A stretch of 64,000 nucleotides of DNA, taken from NCBI GenBank assembly GCA_039793685.1, contig JBDRAL010000007.1:1-64000 (forward strand), in the 5' to 3' direction. Every line of letters starts with the position of its first letter. Position 1 is the first letter of the stretch. Under the pieces are notes generated by a model. The model was not told the origin of the DNA. It saw only the letters and a list, made by a program, of their open reading frames with translations, and searched no databases. Shown here piece after piece: positions 16,468-25,300 of this stretch. The translations under genes were made by a program, and so were the position numbers. The DNA comes from JAAFHI01 sp039793685. Lineage in GTDB: Bacteria > Acidobacteriota > Blastocatellia > Chloracidobacteriales > Chloracidobacteriaceae.

Positions 16468-18000
16468 CCGTCCGTCCGGGGCGGTGACGACCTTCCCTTC
16501 CTCGATCAGTTTTTCAAGATGGGCGACGACCGAGCGCTCCGCCATCGCGTGGAGCGCCTTCGGCGTCGCGGCGTAGGCGATTTCCACGATGGCGGCGGGT
16601 GAATCCGCGCCGTCGCGAATCGCCGCGATCACCTGCGCCTCGCGGGCGAGCCGGTGGTGGATATATTCCTGAATCACTTCGCGCGGACGAATCAGCGCCG
16701 GGCCGTGGCCGCCCGCGATGAGCTGGATCGGCAGTTCGCGCAGGCGTTCGAGCGACGCGAGGTAGGTTTTCATGTGCCCTTCCGGCGGATTGATGAGGAC
16801 GCTTCCCTGCCCGACGACCATGTCGCCCGAAATCAGGATGCCGCTCGATTCCTCGAAAAAGCAGTGATGGCCCGGGGCGTGGCCCGGCGTGAAGATCGCG
16901 CGCAGACGCCAGCCGCCGGAAGGATGAAGGATGAAGGATGAAGGATGAGCCGGAAGGTCGATGACATCGCCATCTTCCAGGATTCGGTCGATAACCACTT
17001 TGCCCTCAAGGAGTTGGGCGGTGACGGCGTGCGCCGCCACCGGTACGCCCCAGCGTTCGCGCAGATGCGCCGCGCCGCCCGCGTGGTCGGGATGGTGGTG
17101 CGTGAGCCAGATTTCGCGGAGTTTCGCTCCGGTGCGTGCCCGCTCGCGTTCGAGCCAGTTGTCGAGCCGGGCCTGTTCATCGGGGTAAGGCGACGCCGGA
17201 TCGATGATGACCAGTTCCGGACCACCCACGATGTAGCAGTTGGTATGTGTCGCGGGCGGCAGGGTGGGCGTCCGGACGGGAAACGTCACGACGCCGGGCC
17301 GGAGGTCGATGACTTCGGCGGATTCGCCGTTGGCGTAGGGCGAATCGAGAAAAAGCTCGGTCAGCCGGGCGAAATCGCGCGCGGCGGCGGCGGGTTCATC
17401 AACCCATCGGACCAGCGACCGGACCGCGTGAAGCGTCGGCGGCGACAGCAGGATGCGGCCCTCGCCCCACGCCGCGAGCGCGGCTCGGGGCGTCAGCCAT
17501 TCGCCGTCGGTCATTTCGGCTTCCCACATCCGGGGCGTCTGGTCATCAGTCAGTTCAAAGGCGAAAAAGCTCGTGTCGAAGCGGCGCGGCAGTCCGGCGG
17601 GCGTCACCCAGCGACCGGCGGGGATAAAACCCCGCGCGCTGATGTTCAATTCAAATTTTCGGCTGAAATCGGCCCAGTCGAGCCGATTTTCCATCAGTTC
17701 GGCCTGGTGAAACAGCCGGTCGGCGTGGTTCATCGGCCGCGCGGCGGCGAGCAGGACGGCGGCTTCTTCAAAAACCTCGCGGACGGCACAGGCGACCCGC
17801 GCGGCGTGGTCGGCGTCGGCCGCGTCGGCCACCGGCGTATTGGCGTCGGCGTCTTCCATCCGTCCGCCGGGAAAGGCGTGAAAACCGCCGAGAAAGGGCG
17901 TCGTTTCGGCGCGGCGCGCCCAGAAAAACAGCCACTCACCGGAGGCGTCCTGCCGCAGCAGGATGACGGCGGCGGCGGGTTTCGGAATCACAACGTTCAT
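16444..18000 (-). CDS. Nudix hydrolase-metallo-beta-lactamase fusion protein
   Basis: A protein of 518 residues with two enzyme domains. Residues 1-220 form a Nudix hydrolase: GGFHAFPGGRMED starts an extended Nudix box that ends in REVFEEAAVLL. This expanded type resembles NUDT7/NUDT19-like CoA or nucleotide hydrolases. Residues about 240-518 form an LACTB2-like metallo-beta-lactamase with THHHPDHAGG, FTPGHAPGHH and ISGDMVVG, and a C-terminal winged helix (about 455-518). LACTB2 relatives are RNases or thioesterases. A 13-residue segment (AHPSSFILHPSGG) between the core strands is encoded by a 7-nt repeat array, which looks like an insertion. The start overlaps the BrkB stop as ATGA, so the two are translationally coupled. 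Confidence 0.9.
   Translation of the reverse strand: MNVVIPKPAAAVILLRQDASGEWLFFWARRAETTPFLGGFHAFPGGRMEDADANTPVADAADADHAARVACAVREVFEEAAVLLAAARPMNHADRLFHQAELMENRLDWADFSRKFELNISARGFIPAGRWVTPAGLPRRFDTSFFAFELTDDQTPRMWEAEMTDGEWLTPRAALAAWGEGRILLSPPTLHAVRSLVRWVDEPAAAARDFARLTELFLDSPYANGESAEVIDLRPGVVTFPVRTPTLPPATHTNCYIVGGPELVIIDPASPYPDEQARLDNWLERERARTGAKLREIWLTHHHPDHAGGAAHLRERWGVPVAAHAVTAQLLEGKVVIDRILEDGDVIDLPAHPSSFILHPSGGWRLRAIFTPGHAPGHHCFFEESSGILISGDMVVGQGSVLINPPEGHMKTYLASLERLRELPIQLIAGGHGPALIRPREVIQEYIHHRLAREAQVIAAIRDGADSPAAIVEIAYAATPKALHAMAERSVVAHLEKLIEEGKVVTAPDGRLQLAGVA
16922..16949. repeat. heptad array (GGATGAA) inside a coding sequence
   Basis: Four 7-nt units (GGATGAA three times, then GGATGAG) lie within the MBL domain of the Nudix/MBL gene. 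On the coding strand they read HPSSFILHP. The same unit makes intergenic arrays at 25301, 48608 and 63342. Gain or loss of one unit would shift the frame. Confidence 0.95.
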
Positions 18001-18932
18001 CGCAGGTTCGTTTCGGTCGGTTCAAGATCGCAGGCGGGCGGATCGGCGAGGAGGGGGGAGTCGGCGACATCTTCAAACGGCGAAACCGGTGGAACGTGGG
18101 TCAGTTCCGCTTCCAGTAAAGCGTACTGCCGATTGAAGACTGCCCCGATGAGAAAGACGAGGGCGGTGAAGTACATCCAGATGAGCAGCACCACGCCCGC
18201 GCCGATGCTGCCGTAAATCCGGTTGTAGGAAGCGAAATTCGTCACGTAGTACCCGAAACCGAGCGTCGAGACGATCCAGAGGAACGTCCCGAGAACCGCG
18301 CCGGGCAAAATGTGCCCCCAGCGCGGCGCGCGACTTGGCGCAATCCGCAACAAAAGCACCATAATCAGAAAAACCGTCGCGAAAATGACGCCCCACCGAC
18401 CCGCGACCCACGCGCTGCCGAAGGTGACCCGCCCCTGCGACCAGCGGGTGATGACCCGTTCGATGGCCGCGCCGATGGTGGCGGCGACCGTCGCGAACAG
18501 CAGCGGCACGCCGATGACGAACACCAGTCCGAGACTCATTCCCTGCTCGCGCCAGAACGACCGGCGCGGCGCGATGCAGTAAATCCGGTCGAGCGCCCGC
18601 GAAATCGTCGCGACCAGCCCGGTCGCGGGCAGCAGCAGCACGAGAAACGAAATCCACAGCAGACTCGTCGGATCCCCCTGAAACAACTGGGTTAAGTAGC
18701 TTTCAATCAGCGAATAGCTGTTCGGCGGCAGAATCCGCCGGAGCGTTTCCAGAATGTCGTGCATGTTGTCGCGACCGAAGCGGGCGAACGCCGCGACCCC
18801 GAAAATGAGCATCGGGAAAAAGGAGAGAATGAACGAGTAGGCCGCTTCCTTCGCGTAGCCGATGCAGTCCTTGTCCAGCGCGTCGAGCGCCGTTTTCCAC
18901 AGAAGCTTGGGAAGATGACGCAGAGCCTGCAT
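17997..18932 (-). CDS. YihY/virulence factor BrkB family membrane protein
   Basis: A protein of 311 residues with about six membrane helices. Family landmarks are the N-terminal AYSFILSFFPMLIFGVAAFARFG segment, LLPATGLVATISRALDRIYCI, and the C-terminal YVTNFASYNRIYGSIGAGVVLLIWMYFTALVFLIGA, where GS-x-GA is highly conserved. BrkB/YihY proteins are inner-membrane proteins of unclear function. The stop codon overlaps the ATG of the Nudix/MBL gene by four bases, so the two form one operon. Upstream are heptad arrays, and no clear ribosome site is seen. Confidence 0.92.
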   Translation of the reverse strand: MQALRHLPKLLWKTALDALDKDCIGYAKEAAYSFILSFFPMLIFGVAAFARFGRDNMHDILETLRRILPPNSYSLIESYLTQLFQGDPTSLLWISFLVLLLPATGLVATISRALDRIYCIAPRRSFWREQGMSLGLVFVIGVPLLFATVAATIGAAIERVITRWSQGRVTFGSAWVAGRWGVIFATVFLIMVLLLRIAPSRAPRWGHILPGAVLGTFLWIVSTLGFGYYVTNFASYNRIYGSIGAGVVLLIWMYFTALVFLIGAVFNRQYALLEAELTHVPPVSPFEDVADSPLLADPPACDLEPTETNLR

Positions 18933-18940
18933 GGGCGGTC

Positions 18941-19117
18941 AGAATTGAGAATTGAGAATTGAGAATTGAGAGTGCCGATTTTTGATTGAAGATTTTCGAT
19001 TGAAGATTTTTCAATTCGAAATCGACAGGCGGCGAGAAATCGAATCCGCCCAATGAGAAATACGGCCACTGGGCGGAAGTTCGAATTCTCCATTCTCAAT
19101 TCTGAATTCTCAATTCC
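18941..19117. repeat. inverted heptad arrays (GAATTGA and GATTGAA/GATTTTC types)
   Basis: The left part has four units of GAATTGA (18942-18970), then GATTGAA/GATTTTC units (about 18980-19010). The right part (19084-19117) has the complementary AATTCTC type. The whole spacer between glgC and brkB is made of this material, and it abuts the glgC stop. Confidence 0.85.
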
Positions 19118-20407
19118 TCAGACGGAGGAGTTGTCGGGTACGACGGCGTCCTTCGGGATGATGATGATGCCGTCGCGGATGCAGTAAAAGTCGCCGTCGG
19201 CGTCCTGAATGTTGTTTTCATTCAGCAGCCGGACGTTGTTTCCGATGCGGACGCCCTTGTCGATGATGGCGTTGCGGATGGCGCAGAACTTGCCGACACC
19301 GATGTCGGGACGACCGATTTCGCGGTTCTGGCGCAGTTCATCGAGCGATTCGTACTCGTCGGCCCCCATCATCAATACATGGTCGAAGTTCGTCCCGCTC
19401 TCGATACGGCTGCGAATCCCGATAATCGACCGCCGGATGGTGGATTCGTTGATGATGCAGCCTTCCGAGACGATCGAATTGATGATCTGCGCGTTGCGGA
19501 CCTTCGTGCCGGGCAGAAAGCGCGGGCGGGTGTAGATCGGTGACTCCATGTCGAAGAAGTTGAAGCGCGGCAGCACGTCGGTGAGTTCCATATTGGCCCG
19601 GAAAAACGCGCTGATGGTCCCGATGTCTTCCCAGTAACCGTTGTAAAGATAGGAACTTACCTTGTAATCGTTAATCGCCGCCGGAATGACTTCCTTGCCG
19701 AAATCGACCCACGACGGCGTTTCGAGCAGCCGTTCCAGTACGTCGAGCGAAAAGACGTAAATGCCCATTGAGGCAAGAAACGGACGCCGCACGGCTTCCT
19801 CGGCTTCAAGACCGAGGACCGACGTATCCACCCGCATCGTTTCGAGCATCTCGCCCTTGGGTTTTTCACGGAATTCGATCACCCGGCCCGAGTCGTCCAC
19901 CTTCAACAACCCGAATTCGGACGCCTCGTCGGGCGGAATCGCCGTCACCGCGACCGTGATGTCGGCCCCGCTCTCGCGGTGGTGACGAATGAACTTCTGG
20001 TAATCCATCCGGTAGAGGTGGTCGCCGGACAGAATCAGGATGGTCGAGGCGTGGGTACTCTTGATGTGCCGGAAATTCTGCCGGACCGCGTCGGCCGTCC
20101 CCTGAAACCAGTCGGGACTGTCCGGGGTCTGCTCGGCGGCGAGAATTTCGACGAAACCGTTGGCGAACTGGCTGAAACGGTACGTCCGGGCGATGTGCCG
20201 GTTGAGCGACGCCGAGTTGAACTGCGTCAGAACATGAATGCGAACGATCCCCGAATTGATGCAGTTGCTGACCGGAATGTCGATTAAACGATATTTTCCT
20301 CCCAGCGGAACCGCCGGCTTGGACCGCTCTTTCGTGAGCGGATGAAGTCGCGTGCCCTTGCCGCCGCCGAGGATGACGGCCAGAACATTATCCATTTCAT
20401 TCATCAT
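19118..20407 (-). CDS. glgC: glucose-1-phosphate adenylyltransferase
   Basis: A 429-residue ADP-glucose pyrophosphorylase, full length for the family. It makes ADP-glucose from ATP and glucose-1-phosphate, the committed step of glycogen synthesis. Motifs: LGGGKGTRLHPLTKERSKPAVP (about 12-33), which binds ATP and the phosphate; QGTADAVRQN; SGDHLYRMDY; EFREKPKG (sugar-phosphate Lys); and SMGIYVF. The C-terminal left-handed beta-helix has hexapeptide-type repeats. No other glycogen gene lies nearby. The ATG at 20407 is followed by a second ATG codon; GGAG stands 10 nt ahead of the first. Confidence 0.96.
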   Translation of the reverse strand: MMNEMDNVLAVILGGGKGTRLHPLTKERSKPAVPLGGKYRLIDIPVSNCINSGIVRIHVLTQFNSASLNRHIARTYRFSQFANGFVEILAAEQTPDSPDWFQGTADAVRQNFRHIKSTHASTILILSGDHLYRMDYQKFIRHHRESGADITVAVTAIPPDEASEFGLLKVDDSGRVIEFREKPKGEMLETMRVDTSVLGLEAEEAVRRPFLASMGIYVFSLDVLERLLETPSWVDFGKEVIPAAINDYKVSSYLYNGYWEDIGTISAFFRANMELTDVLPRFNFFDMESPIYTRPRFLPGTKVRNAQIINSIVSEGCIINESTIRRSIIGIRSRIESGTNFDHVLMMGADEYESLDELRQNREIGRPDIGVGKFCAIRNAIIDKGVRIGNNVRLLNENNIQDADGDFYCIRDGIIIIPKDAVVPDNSSV

Positions 20408-20575
20408 GGGAAGGTTGCTCCGTGGGATCGAGTAACGCTTCGAACCTGTTGTATCTGAAACTGTTGACTACCGTGGAGGAATTCGGGAGGCGGCATCCTT
20501 GTGCATCCGCGCCGGACTGTCAAGGCGCGCCTCTGAACGAAAACTCCGGCACACGGGGTAATCTTTCACGATGGA

Positions 20576-20626
20576 CCTATGGCTCGCGCCATAGGCTATC
20601 CATCTTTCGGCGCATCCGCGCCTTTT
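20576..20626. repeat. two-palindrome intergenic repeat (copy B)
   Basis: CCTATGGCTCGCGCCATAGG (20576-20595) and GGCGCATCCGCGCC (20609-20622) are joined by a short spacer with ATCTTTC. This is the inverse of copy A at 15794-15846. It fills the spacer between glgC and the next SDR gene; the two genes share direction, and nothing else is visible there. Confidence 0.8.
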
Positions 20627-20643
20627 CGGGATTTCTGTCGGTT

Positions 20644-21435
20644 TTACTTGCCCTTCATCATGCTTCCGGCGATGCGCGTGGCGATGTCGCGCGGGACAAG
20701 CCGTGACGACATCGACATCAGCGAATTGATGAACCCCGAAACGACCACGCTGTTTTTACTCCGCAGCCCCTGCATCGCCGTCTCGACGACCTGTTCGGGC
20801 GTCTGGGCGTTGCGGAGCATGTTGGTCGTCGTGCCTTCGGCAACCTGCGCCACGTCGAAAAACTCGGTTGCGGTCGCGCCGGGGCAGAGCGCCATCACAT
20901 GGACGCCCTTGTCGCGGCATTCATCCCAGACGGCTTCCGAAAAACTCAGGACGAACGCCTTCGTCGCGGCGTAGGCCCCGAGGTACGGCACGGCCTGAAA
21001 CGCCGCCGTCGAGGCCACGTTGATGACGGCCCCGCTCTTGCGCTGAATCATTCCCGGCAGGTAGCGGTGGGTCAGTTCAACCAGCGTCGTGATGTTGAGC
21101 TGGAGCATTTCCAGATTGCGTTCAAGCGACGACTCGACGAACTCCCCGCCGATGCCGAATCCGGCGTTGTTGATGAGAACATCAACTTTCAGCCCGAGTT
21201 CTTCCGTTTCCGCGAACAGTTCACCCGCCGCTTCCGGCTTGCCGAGGTCCTTGGCGATGACGTCCACCGTCACGCCGTACGCCTTGGCGATGTCGGCGGC
21301 GATGGCTTCCATCTTTTCCTTCCGGCGGGCGACGAGAATCAGGTTCGCCTTTTCCTTTGCGAACCGTCGGGCGAAACATTCGCCGATACCGACCGACGCG
21401 CCCGTAATCAGGACGGTCTTTCCACTCCAAGTCAT
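20644..21435 (-). CDS. short-chain dehydrogenase (DltE/YqjQ-like)
   Basis: An SDR of 263 residues behind an ideal AAAGGAG site. It carries TGASVGIGE (cofactor loop), LVARRKEKM (basic residues favouring NADP), NNAGFGIGG, the catalytic Ser in NVASTAAF, and YAATKAF. The C-terminal part (SRLVPRDIATRIAGSMMKGK) matches the DltE/YqjQ-like acyl or keto reductase branch. Spacing and orientation place it downstream of the UXS gene (54 nt), so they may share a transcript. The substrate is unknown. Confidence 0.9.
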   Translation of the reverse strand: MTWSGKTVLITGASVGIGECFARRFAKEKANLILVARRKEKMEAIAADIAKAYGVTVDVIAKDLGKPEAAGELFAETEELGLKVDVLINNAGFGIGGEFVESSLERNLEMLQLNITTLVELTHRYLPGMIQRKSGAVINVASTAAFQAVPYLGAYAATKAFVLSFSEAVWDECRDKGVHVMALCPGATATEFFDVAQVAEGTTTNMLRNAQTPEQVVETAMQGLRSKNSVVVSGFINSLMSMSSRLVPRDIATRIAGSMMKGK

Positions 21436-21489
21436 AAAAACTCCTTTGCGCCTTCGCGGCTTTGCGTCTTTGTGTTCCGAAAAACCGCG

Positions 21490-22431
21490 TCAGCGCGCGA
21501 TTTCTTCCCGGAAATACGCGATGGTCTTCGCCAGCCCCTCGTCGAGCGGGACGCGCGGCTCCCAGCCGAGTTTTTCCTTCGCGACCGAAATATCGGGTTT
21601 GCGTCGCTTGGGGTCGTTCTCGGGCAGTTCGCGGTAGACGATTTTCGAACTCGAACCGGTCTGCGCGAGAACCTTTTCGGCCAGTTCGAGCATGGTGAAC
21701 TCGCCCGGATTGCCGAGATTGACCGGACCGATGAAGCCGTCCTCGTTGTTCATCATCCGGATGATGCCTTCGACGAGGTCCGAGACGAAGCAGAACGACC
21801 GGGTCTGCTCGCCCGTGCCGTAGATCGTCAGATCGTTGCCGCGCAGCGCCTGGCAGATGAAATTGCTCACCACCCGCCCGTCATTCTCCAACATGTTGGG
21901 GCCATAGGTATTAAAAATCCGGATAACCCGTGTATCCACAGCGTGTTGGCGGTGATATTCGAACGTCAGCGTCTCGGCGATGCGCTTCCCTTCATCATAA
22001 CAGGCGCGCGGACCGATGGGATTGACGTTGCCCCAGTATTCCTCCGTCTGGGGATGCATGAGCGGGTCGCCGTAAACCTCCGAGGTCGAGGCGAGCAGCA
22101 CCCGCGCCTTCGTCCGTTTGGCCAGACCGAGCATGTTCATCGTGCCGTCCACGCTGGTCTTGATCGTCCAGATCGGGTTGGCCTGATAGTGGACCGGCGA
22201 GGCCGGGCAGGCGAAATGGTAGATGCGGTCCACTTCCAGCCGGATCGGCTCGATGACGTCGTGGCGAATCCACTCGAAACGCGGATGGTTTTCAAACCGA
22301 CGAATGTTTTCCCGGCGTCCGGTGAAAAAATTGTCGAGACAGATGACGGAATTTCCCTCGTTGAGCAATCGCTCGCAGAGGTGACTTCCAATAAACCCGG
22401 CCCCGCCGGTGACAAGAATACGTTGATTCAT
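21490..22431 (-). CDS. UDP-glucuronate decarboxylase (UXS-type SDR)
   Basis: An extended SDR of 313 residues. It probably converts UDP-glucuronate to UDP-xylose for surface polysaccharides. TGGAGFIGSHLC binds NAD, HFACPASPVHYQ and TSEVYGDP are UXS signatures, YDEGKR holds the catalytic Tyr and Lys, and RIFNTYGPNM and DLVEGI are conserved. It starts only 6 nt after the stop of the cNMP-binding gene and has no Shine-Dalgarno of its own, which suggests translational coupling. Confidence 0.93.
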   Translation of the reverse strand: MNQRILVTGGAGFIGSHLCERLLNEGNSVICLDNFFTGRRENIRRFENHPRFEWIRHDVIEPIRLEVDRIYHFACPASPVHYQANPIWTIKTSVDGTMNMLGLAKRTKARVLLASTSEVYGDPLMHPQTEEYWGNVNPIGPRACYDEGKRIAETLTFEYHRQHAVDTRVIRIFNTYGPNMLENDGRVVSNFICQALRGNDLTIYGTGEQTRSFCFVSDLVEGIIRMMNNEDGFIGPVNLGNPGEFTMLELAEKVLAQTGSSSKIVYRELPENDPKRRKPDISVAKEKLGWEPRVPLDEGLAKTIAYFREEIAR

Positions 22432-22437
22432 AAGGAG

Positions 22438-23469
22438 TTAACCGCTCTGGTGGGCCGCAATCTGGAGCGTTTCCCGGAGCGTCGAAAGAATGTGATAGAT
22501 GACGTAATGCGAAGTCGGGACCTGTGACAGCAGTTCATCGACCGAGGAAATCTGCGTGTGGAGGCGATACCACACGTCGTTGGCCGCCACGAGATATTCC
22601 TCCTCGCCGTCCCATTGAAGTTCCTCGCGCAAAGGACGATACACCGTGTCGCGCGAGATGCGTTCCTGAAGGTCGCGCAGTTCGTCCTGCATGCGGACGG
22701 CTTCCATCAGCATCGTCATGCCGGGCAGAAAAATGTCGCAGACCGTGCCCTCGGTGCCGTCCACCCGCTCGCCGCCCTTGAATTCAAACGTCCCGTCGGT
22801 CGGCGGAGGCTGAAACAACTGGTAAAACGCCTGCGGACCGCCGAGCTGGCCGAGTTTCGCGGTGCACAAGTGGCCGCCGTCGAAGAAAAGCTCGGCGTAC
22901 GGCTCGCCGAACATGTCCGACACGCGCAGCGTCCCCGTCATCCGCGACCCGATGATCGTCTGGATGACCGTCGGCAGGTCGAAAAACTTCAAATTTCCGC
23001 TCAACTGCCGCTGGCGTTCCTTCCGCATGTTCTTGACAGTCGCTTCAAGCCGCCGCGCGAAGACGTAGCACAGCTTCACCGCCAGTTCCGGAAACGAGCC
23101 GACCAGCGTCGTGAAGGTGTCGCGGTCGAGCATGAACACCTCGCCGCCTTCCGGCAGCCGCGCCGCCGATCCCCGGATCGCCTGCGTAAACATCGCGACT
23201 TCACCAAGCACGTCGCCCGCGCTCAGATACGCCACCGGGGTCAGTTCGGTCCCGCCCTCCTGCGCCGGACGGAGAATTTCGATGACGCCCGATTTCACGA
23301 GGTAAAGCGCCTCCGCCGGGTCGCCGATGTTGAACAGTTCGTCGCCCGGCTCGCACTTCCGCAGGTAGCCGCGCAGGTACAACGCCTGCAACGCCAGGTC
23401 GGAGATACCGTTGAACAATTCGCATTCGGCGAGAAACGAAAGGTCGGTTTTGGAATCCTGTACGGCCAT
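22438..23469 (-). CDS. cyclic-nucleotide-binding domain/DUF4388 (PATAN-like) protein
   Basis: A protein of 343 residues from the ATG at 23469 (a GTG 18 nt upstream is also possible). Residues about 10-135 form a Crp-type cNMP-binding beta-barrel (PGDELFNIGDPAEALYLVKSG, AGDVLGEVAMF), but the arginine-rich phosphate cassette is degenerate (AIRGSAARLP). Residues about 150-245 form a DUF4388/PATAN-like domain (GNLKFFDLPTVIQTIIGSRMTG). No DNA-binding HTH is seen, so this is a signalling or scaffold protein rather than a Crp regulator. Coupling to UXS suggests control of exopolysaccharide or envelope work; that is inference. Confidence 0.8.
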   Translation of the reverse strand: MAVQDSKTDLSFLAECELFNGISDLALQALYLRGYLRKCEPGDELFNIGDPAEALYLVKSGVIEILRPAQEGGTELTPVAYLSAGDVLGEVAMFTQAIRGSAARLPEGGEVFMLDRDTFTTLVGSFPELAVKLCYVFARRLEATVKNMRKERQRQLSGNLKFFDLPTVIQTIIGSRMTGTLRVSDMFGEPYAELFFDGGHLCTAKLGQLGGPQAFYQLFQPPPTDGTFEFKGGERVDGTEGTVCDIFLPGMTMLMEAVRMQDELRDLQERISRDTVYRPLREELQWDGEEEYLVAANDVWYRLHTQISSVDELLSQVPTSHYVIYHILSTLRETLQIAAHQSG

Positions 23470-23621
23470 CGTGGGGCGAATCGGCACTCAGTTCGGAGAT
23501 TCGGCGGGAAAAGCGCGACATTGTGGCAAAAATGTTTGGTACTTCTCAACCGCTGGTGCTCAGAGTCCCCCGCCTGAGCGGGAATCCGAAAGAGACGGTT
23601 GGAAGATTTTTTCCCGCTCCC

Positions 23622-23902
23622 GGTCTTTGAAAAATTAAAACGGTAATAACGGTAGGGTTGAAATTGCCCGAACAGGCGCGAATGCGCCGTCAGGTAATAG
23701 CCCCACCCGTGAGGGTGGGGTGGCGTTTGAGGCAAATTTCAAAGCGTCGAAGACGCGGCACGAGGTGTCGCCGCGTTGCGGCTCGGCATTCCGTCGTCTG
23801 TTACCCCACCCTGACGGGTGGGGCTATTACCTGACGGCGCATCCGCGCCTGTCCAAGACAGTTTCGGCCCATCGGTATTACCGGTTCAAATTTTCAAAAA
23901 CC
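23622..23902. repeat. composite inverted-repeat element (MITE-like), copy 1
   Basis: Imperfect outer ends of about 35 bp (GGTCTTTGAAAA at left, TTTTCAAAAACC at right, with matching CGGTAATA segments) enclose nested stems. These are GGCGCG-AATGCGCC against GGCGCATCCGCGCC, and CCCCACCC-GTGAGGGTGGGG against its reverse. The centre has AGCGTCGAAGACGC and GGTGTCGCCGCGTTGCGGC. The inner 23673-23851 part matches copy 2 at 56662-56838. The rest of the 608-nt spacer (to 24077) shows no gene; GGAGG at 24063 serves the next start. Confidence 0.85.
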
Positions 23903-24077
23903 ACATCAGCCGGAGACTCCGAACGTTTTCATACAATTTTCAACTTGCGCGAACCGCCGCCCTGCTTATACTGAAATAAGTGATTCTTATCGTCGGTCGT
24001 TCATACCGCCGCCCGTTCATACCCGAAGGACATTCATACAACGCTCGCGCCAGGCGCGGGCGGGAGGACCCAACCGC

Positions 24078-25232
24078 ATGTCGATGATGAACTTCGACCT
24101 CACCGAAGAGCAGTTGCAGATCAAGTTTTCGGTACGCGAATTCGCCGAGAGCGAAATCGCGCCGAATGTCATGAAATGGGACGAGCCGCAGGATTTCCCG
24201 CTGGAACTCCAGCCCAAGCTGGCCGACCTCGGCCTGATGGGCATCATCTTCCCCGAGGAATTCGGCGGCTCCGGTCTCGGTTACATCGAGTACGCCACGA
24301 TCATCGAGGAACTCGCCCGCGTCGATCCGTCGGTCGCGCTGGGCGTCGCGGCGCACAATTCGCTCTGCACCAACCACATTTATCAATTCGGCACGCGGGC
24401 GCAGCGCGAACAGTTCGTCACGCCGCTCGCGCGCGGTGAAAAACTCGGCGCGTGGGGCCTCACCGAACCGGGTTCGGGCAGCGACGCGGCGGGTCTGCGG
24501 ACGACGGCGGTCCGCCAGAACGGCCATTTCGTCATCAACGGAAGCAAGAACTTCATTACCCACGCGAGTTACGCCGACACCTGCCTCGTCCTCGCGGTCA
24601 CGGATAAAACCAAAGGCAGCCACGGGGTTTCGGCGTTCGCCGTCCCGACCGACACGCCCGGCTTCATCCGCGGCAAAAAGGAAAACAAGCTCGGCATGCG
24701 CGCCTCCGACACGGCCTCGCTGACGTTCGAGGACATGCGCGTTCCGGCGGAAAACCTCATCGGCAATCTCAACGACGGGTTCGTGGACAGCCTCAAGATT
24801 CTCGACGGCGGCCGCATCTCCATCGCGGCGCTCTCCATCGGCATTGCGCAGGGCGCGTACGAATCGGCCGTCCGCTACGCCAAGGAGCGTCATTCGTTCG
24901 GGCGTCCGATCGCCGAATTTCAGGCGATCCAGTGGAAACTCGCCGACATGGCGACGCAGATTGACGCGGCCCGGCTGCTCACGCTGCGCGCGGCGGCGAT
25001 GAAGAACGCCGGCAAGCGGATGACCAAGGAATCGGCGATGGCCAAGCTTTACGCTTCGGAAATCGCGGTCAAGGTTTCCGAGGAAGCGATCCAGATTCAC
25101 GGCGGGTACGGCTATACCAAGGACTACCCGGCGGAAAAATTCTGGCGCGATTCGAAACTCTGCACCATCGGCGAAGGCACGTCCGAAATCCAGCGCCTCG
25201 TCATCGCCCGCGAACTGCTTCGCGCGCAATAA
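24078..25232 (+). CDS. acyl-CoA dehydrogenase
   Basis: A flavoprotein of 384 residues, normal length, that oxidises a fatty or branched-chain acyl-CoA to the enoyl-CoA. AWGLTEPGSGSDAAGL and ITHASYADTCLVLAV are the FAD-contact signatures (family patterns 1 region). QIHGGYGYTKDYPAEKFWRD and IGEGTSEIQRLVIAREL form the C-terminal pattern, with the catalytic Glu at about 366. The position of this Glu fits short/branched-chain enzymes. GGAGG lies 10 nt upstream of the first of three close ATG codons. A terminator follows, then a 2-oxoacid dehydrogenase E1, a logical partner in branched-chain amino acid breakdown. Confidence 0.95.
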   Translation: MSMMNFDLTEEQLQIKFSVREFAESEIAPNVMKWDEPQDFPLELQPKLADLGLMGIIFPEEFGGSGLGYIEYATIIEELARVDPSVALGVAAHNSLCTNHIYQFGTRAQREQFVTPLARGEKLGAWGLTEPGSGSDAAGLRTTAVRQNGHFVINGSKNFITHASYADTCLVLAVTDKTKGSHGVSAFAVPTDTPGFIRGKKENKLGMRASDTASLTFEDMRVPAENLIGNLNDGFVDSLKILDGGRISIAALSIGIAQGAYESAVRYAKERHSFGRPIAEFQAIQWKLADMATQIDAARLLTLRAAAMKNAGKRMTKESAMAKLYASEIAVKVSEEAIQIHGGYGYTKDYPAEKFWRDSKLCTIGEGTSEIQRLVIARELLRAQ

Positions 25233-25259
25233 ACGTTCCCCGTCACGCCTCCCAAGCCG

Positions 25260-25300
25260 ACGAACGCCGTGTGGTCCCGTATCGCGCGGCGTTCGTTTTT
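25260..25300 (+). terminator. intrinsic terminator
   Basis: ACGAACGCCG (25260-25269) pairs with CGGCGTTCGT (25287-25296) over a 17-nt loop and is followed by Ts to 25300. It closes the acyl-CoA dehydrogenase unit. Confidence 0.88.

Noticed and set aside
20899..22527. 542-codon plus-strand frame across the SDR and UXS genes
   Set aside because: It spans two well-supported minus-strand genes and has typical antisense composition.
23940..25229. 429-codon open frame antisense to the acyl-CoA dehydrogenase
   Set aside because: Shadow of a conserved gene; no motif and no ribosome site.
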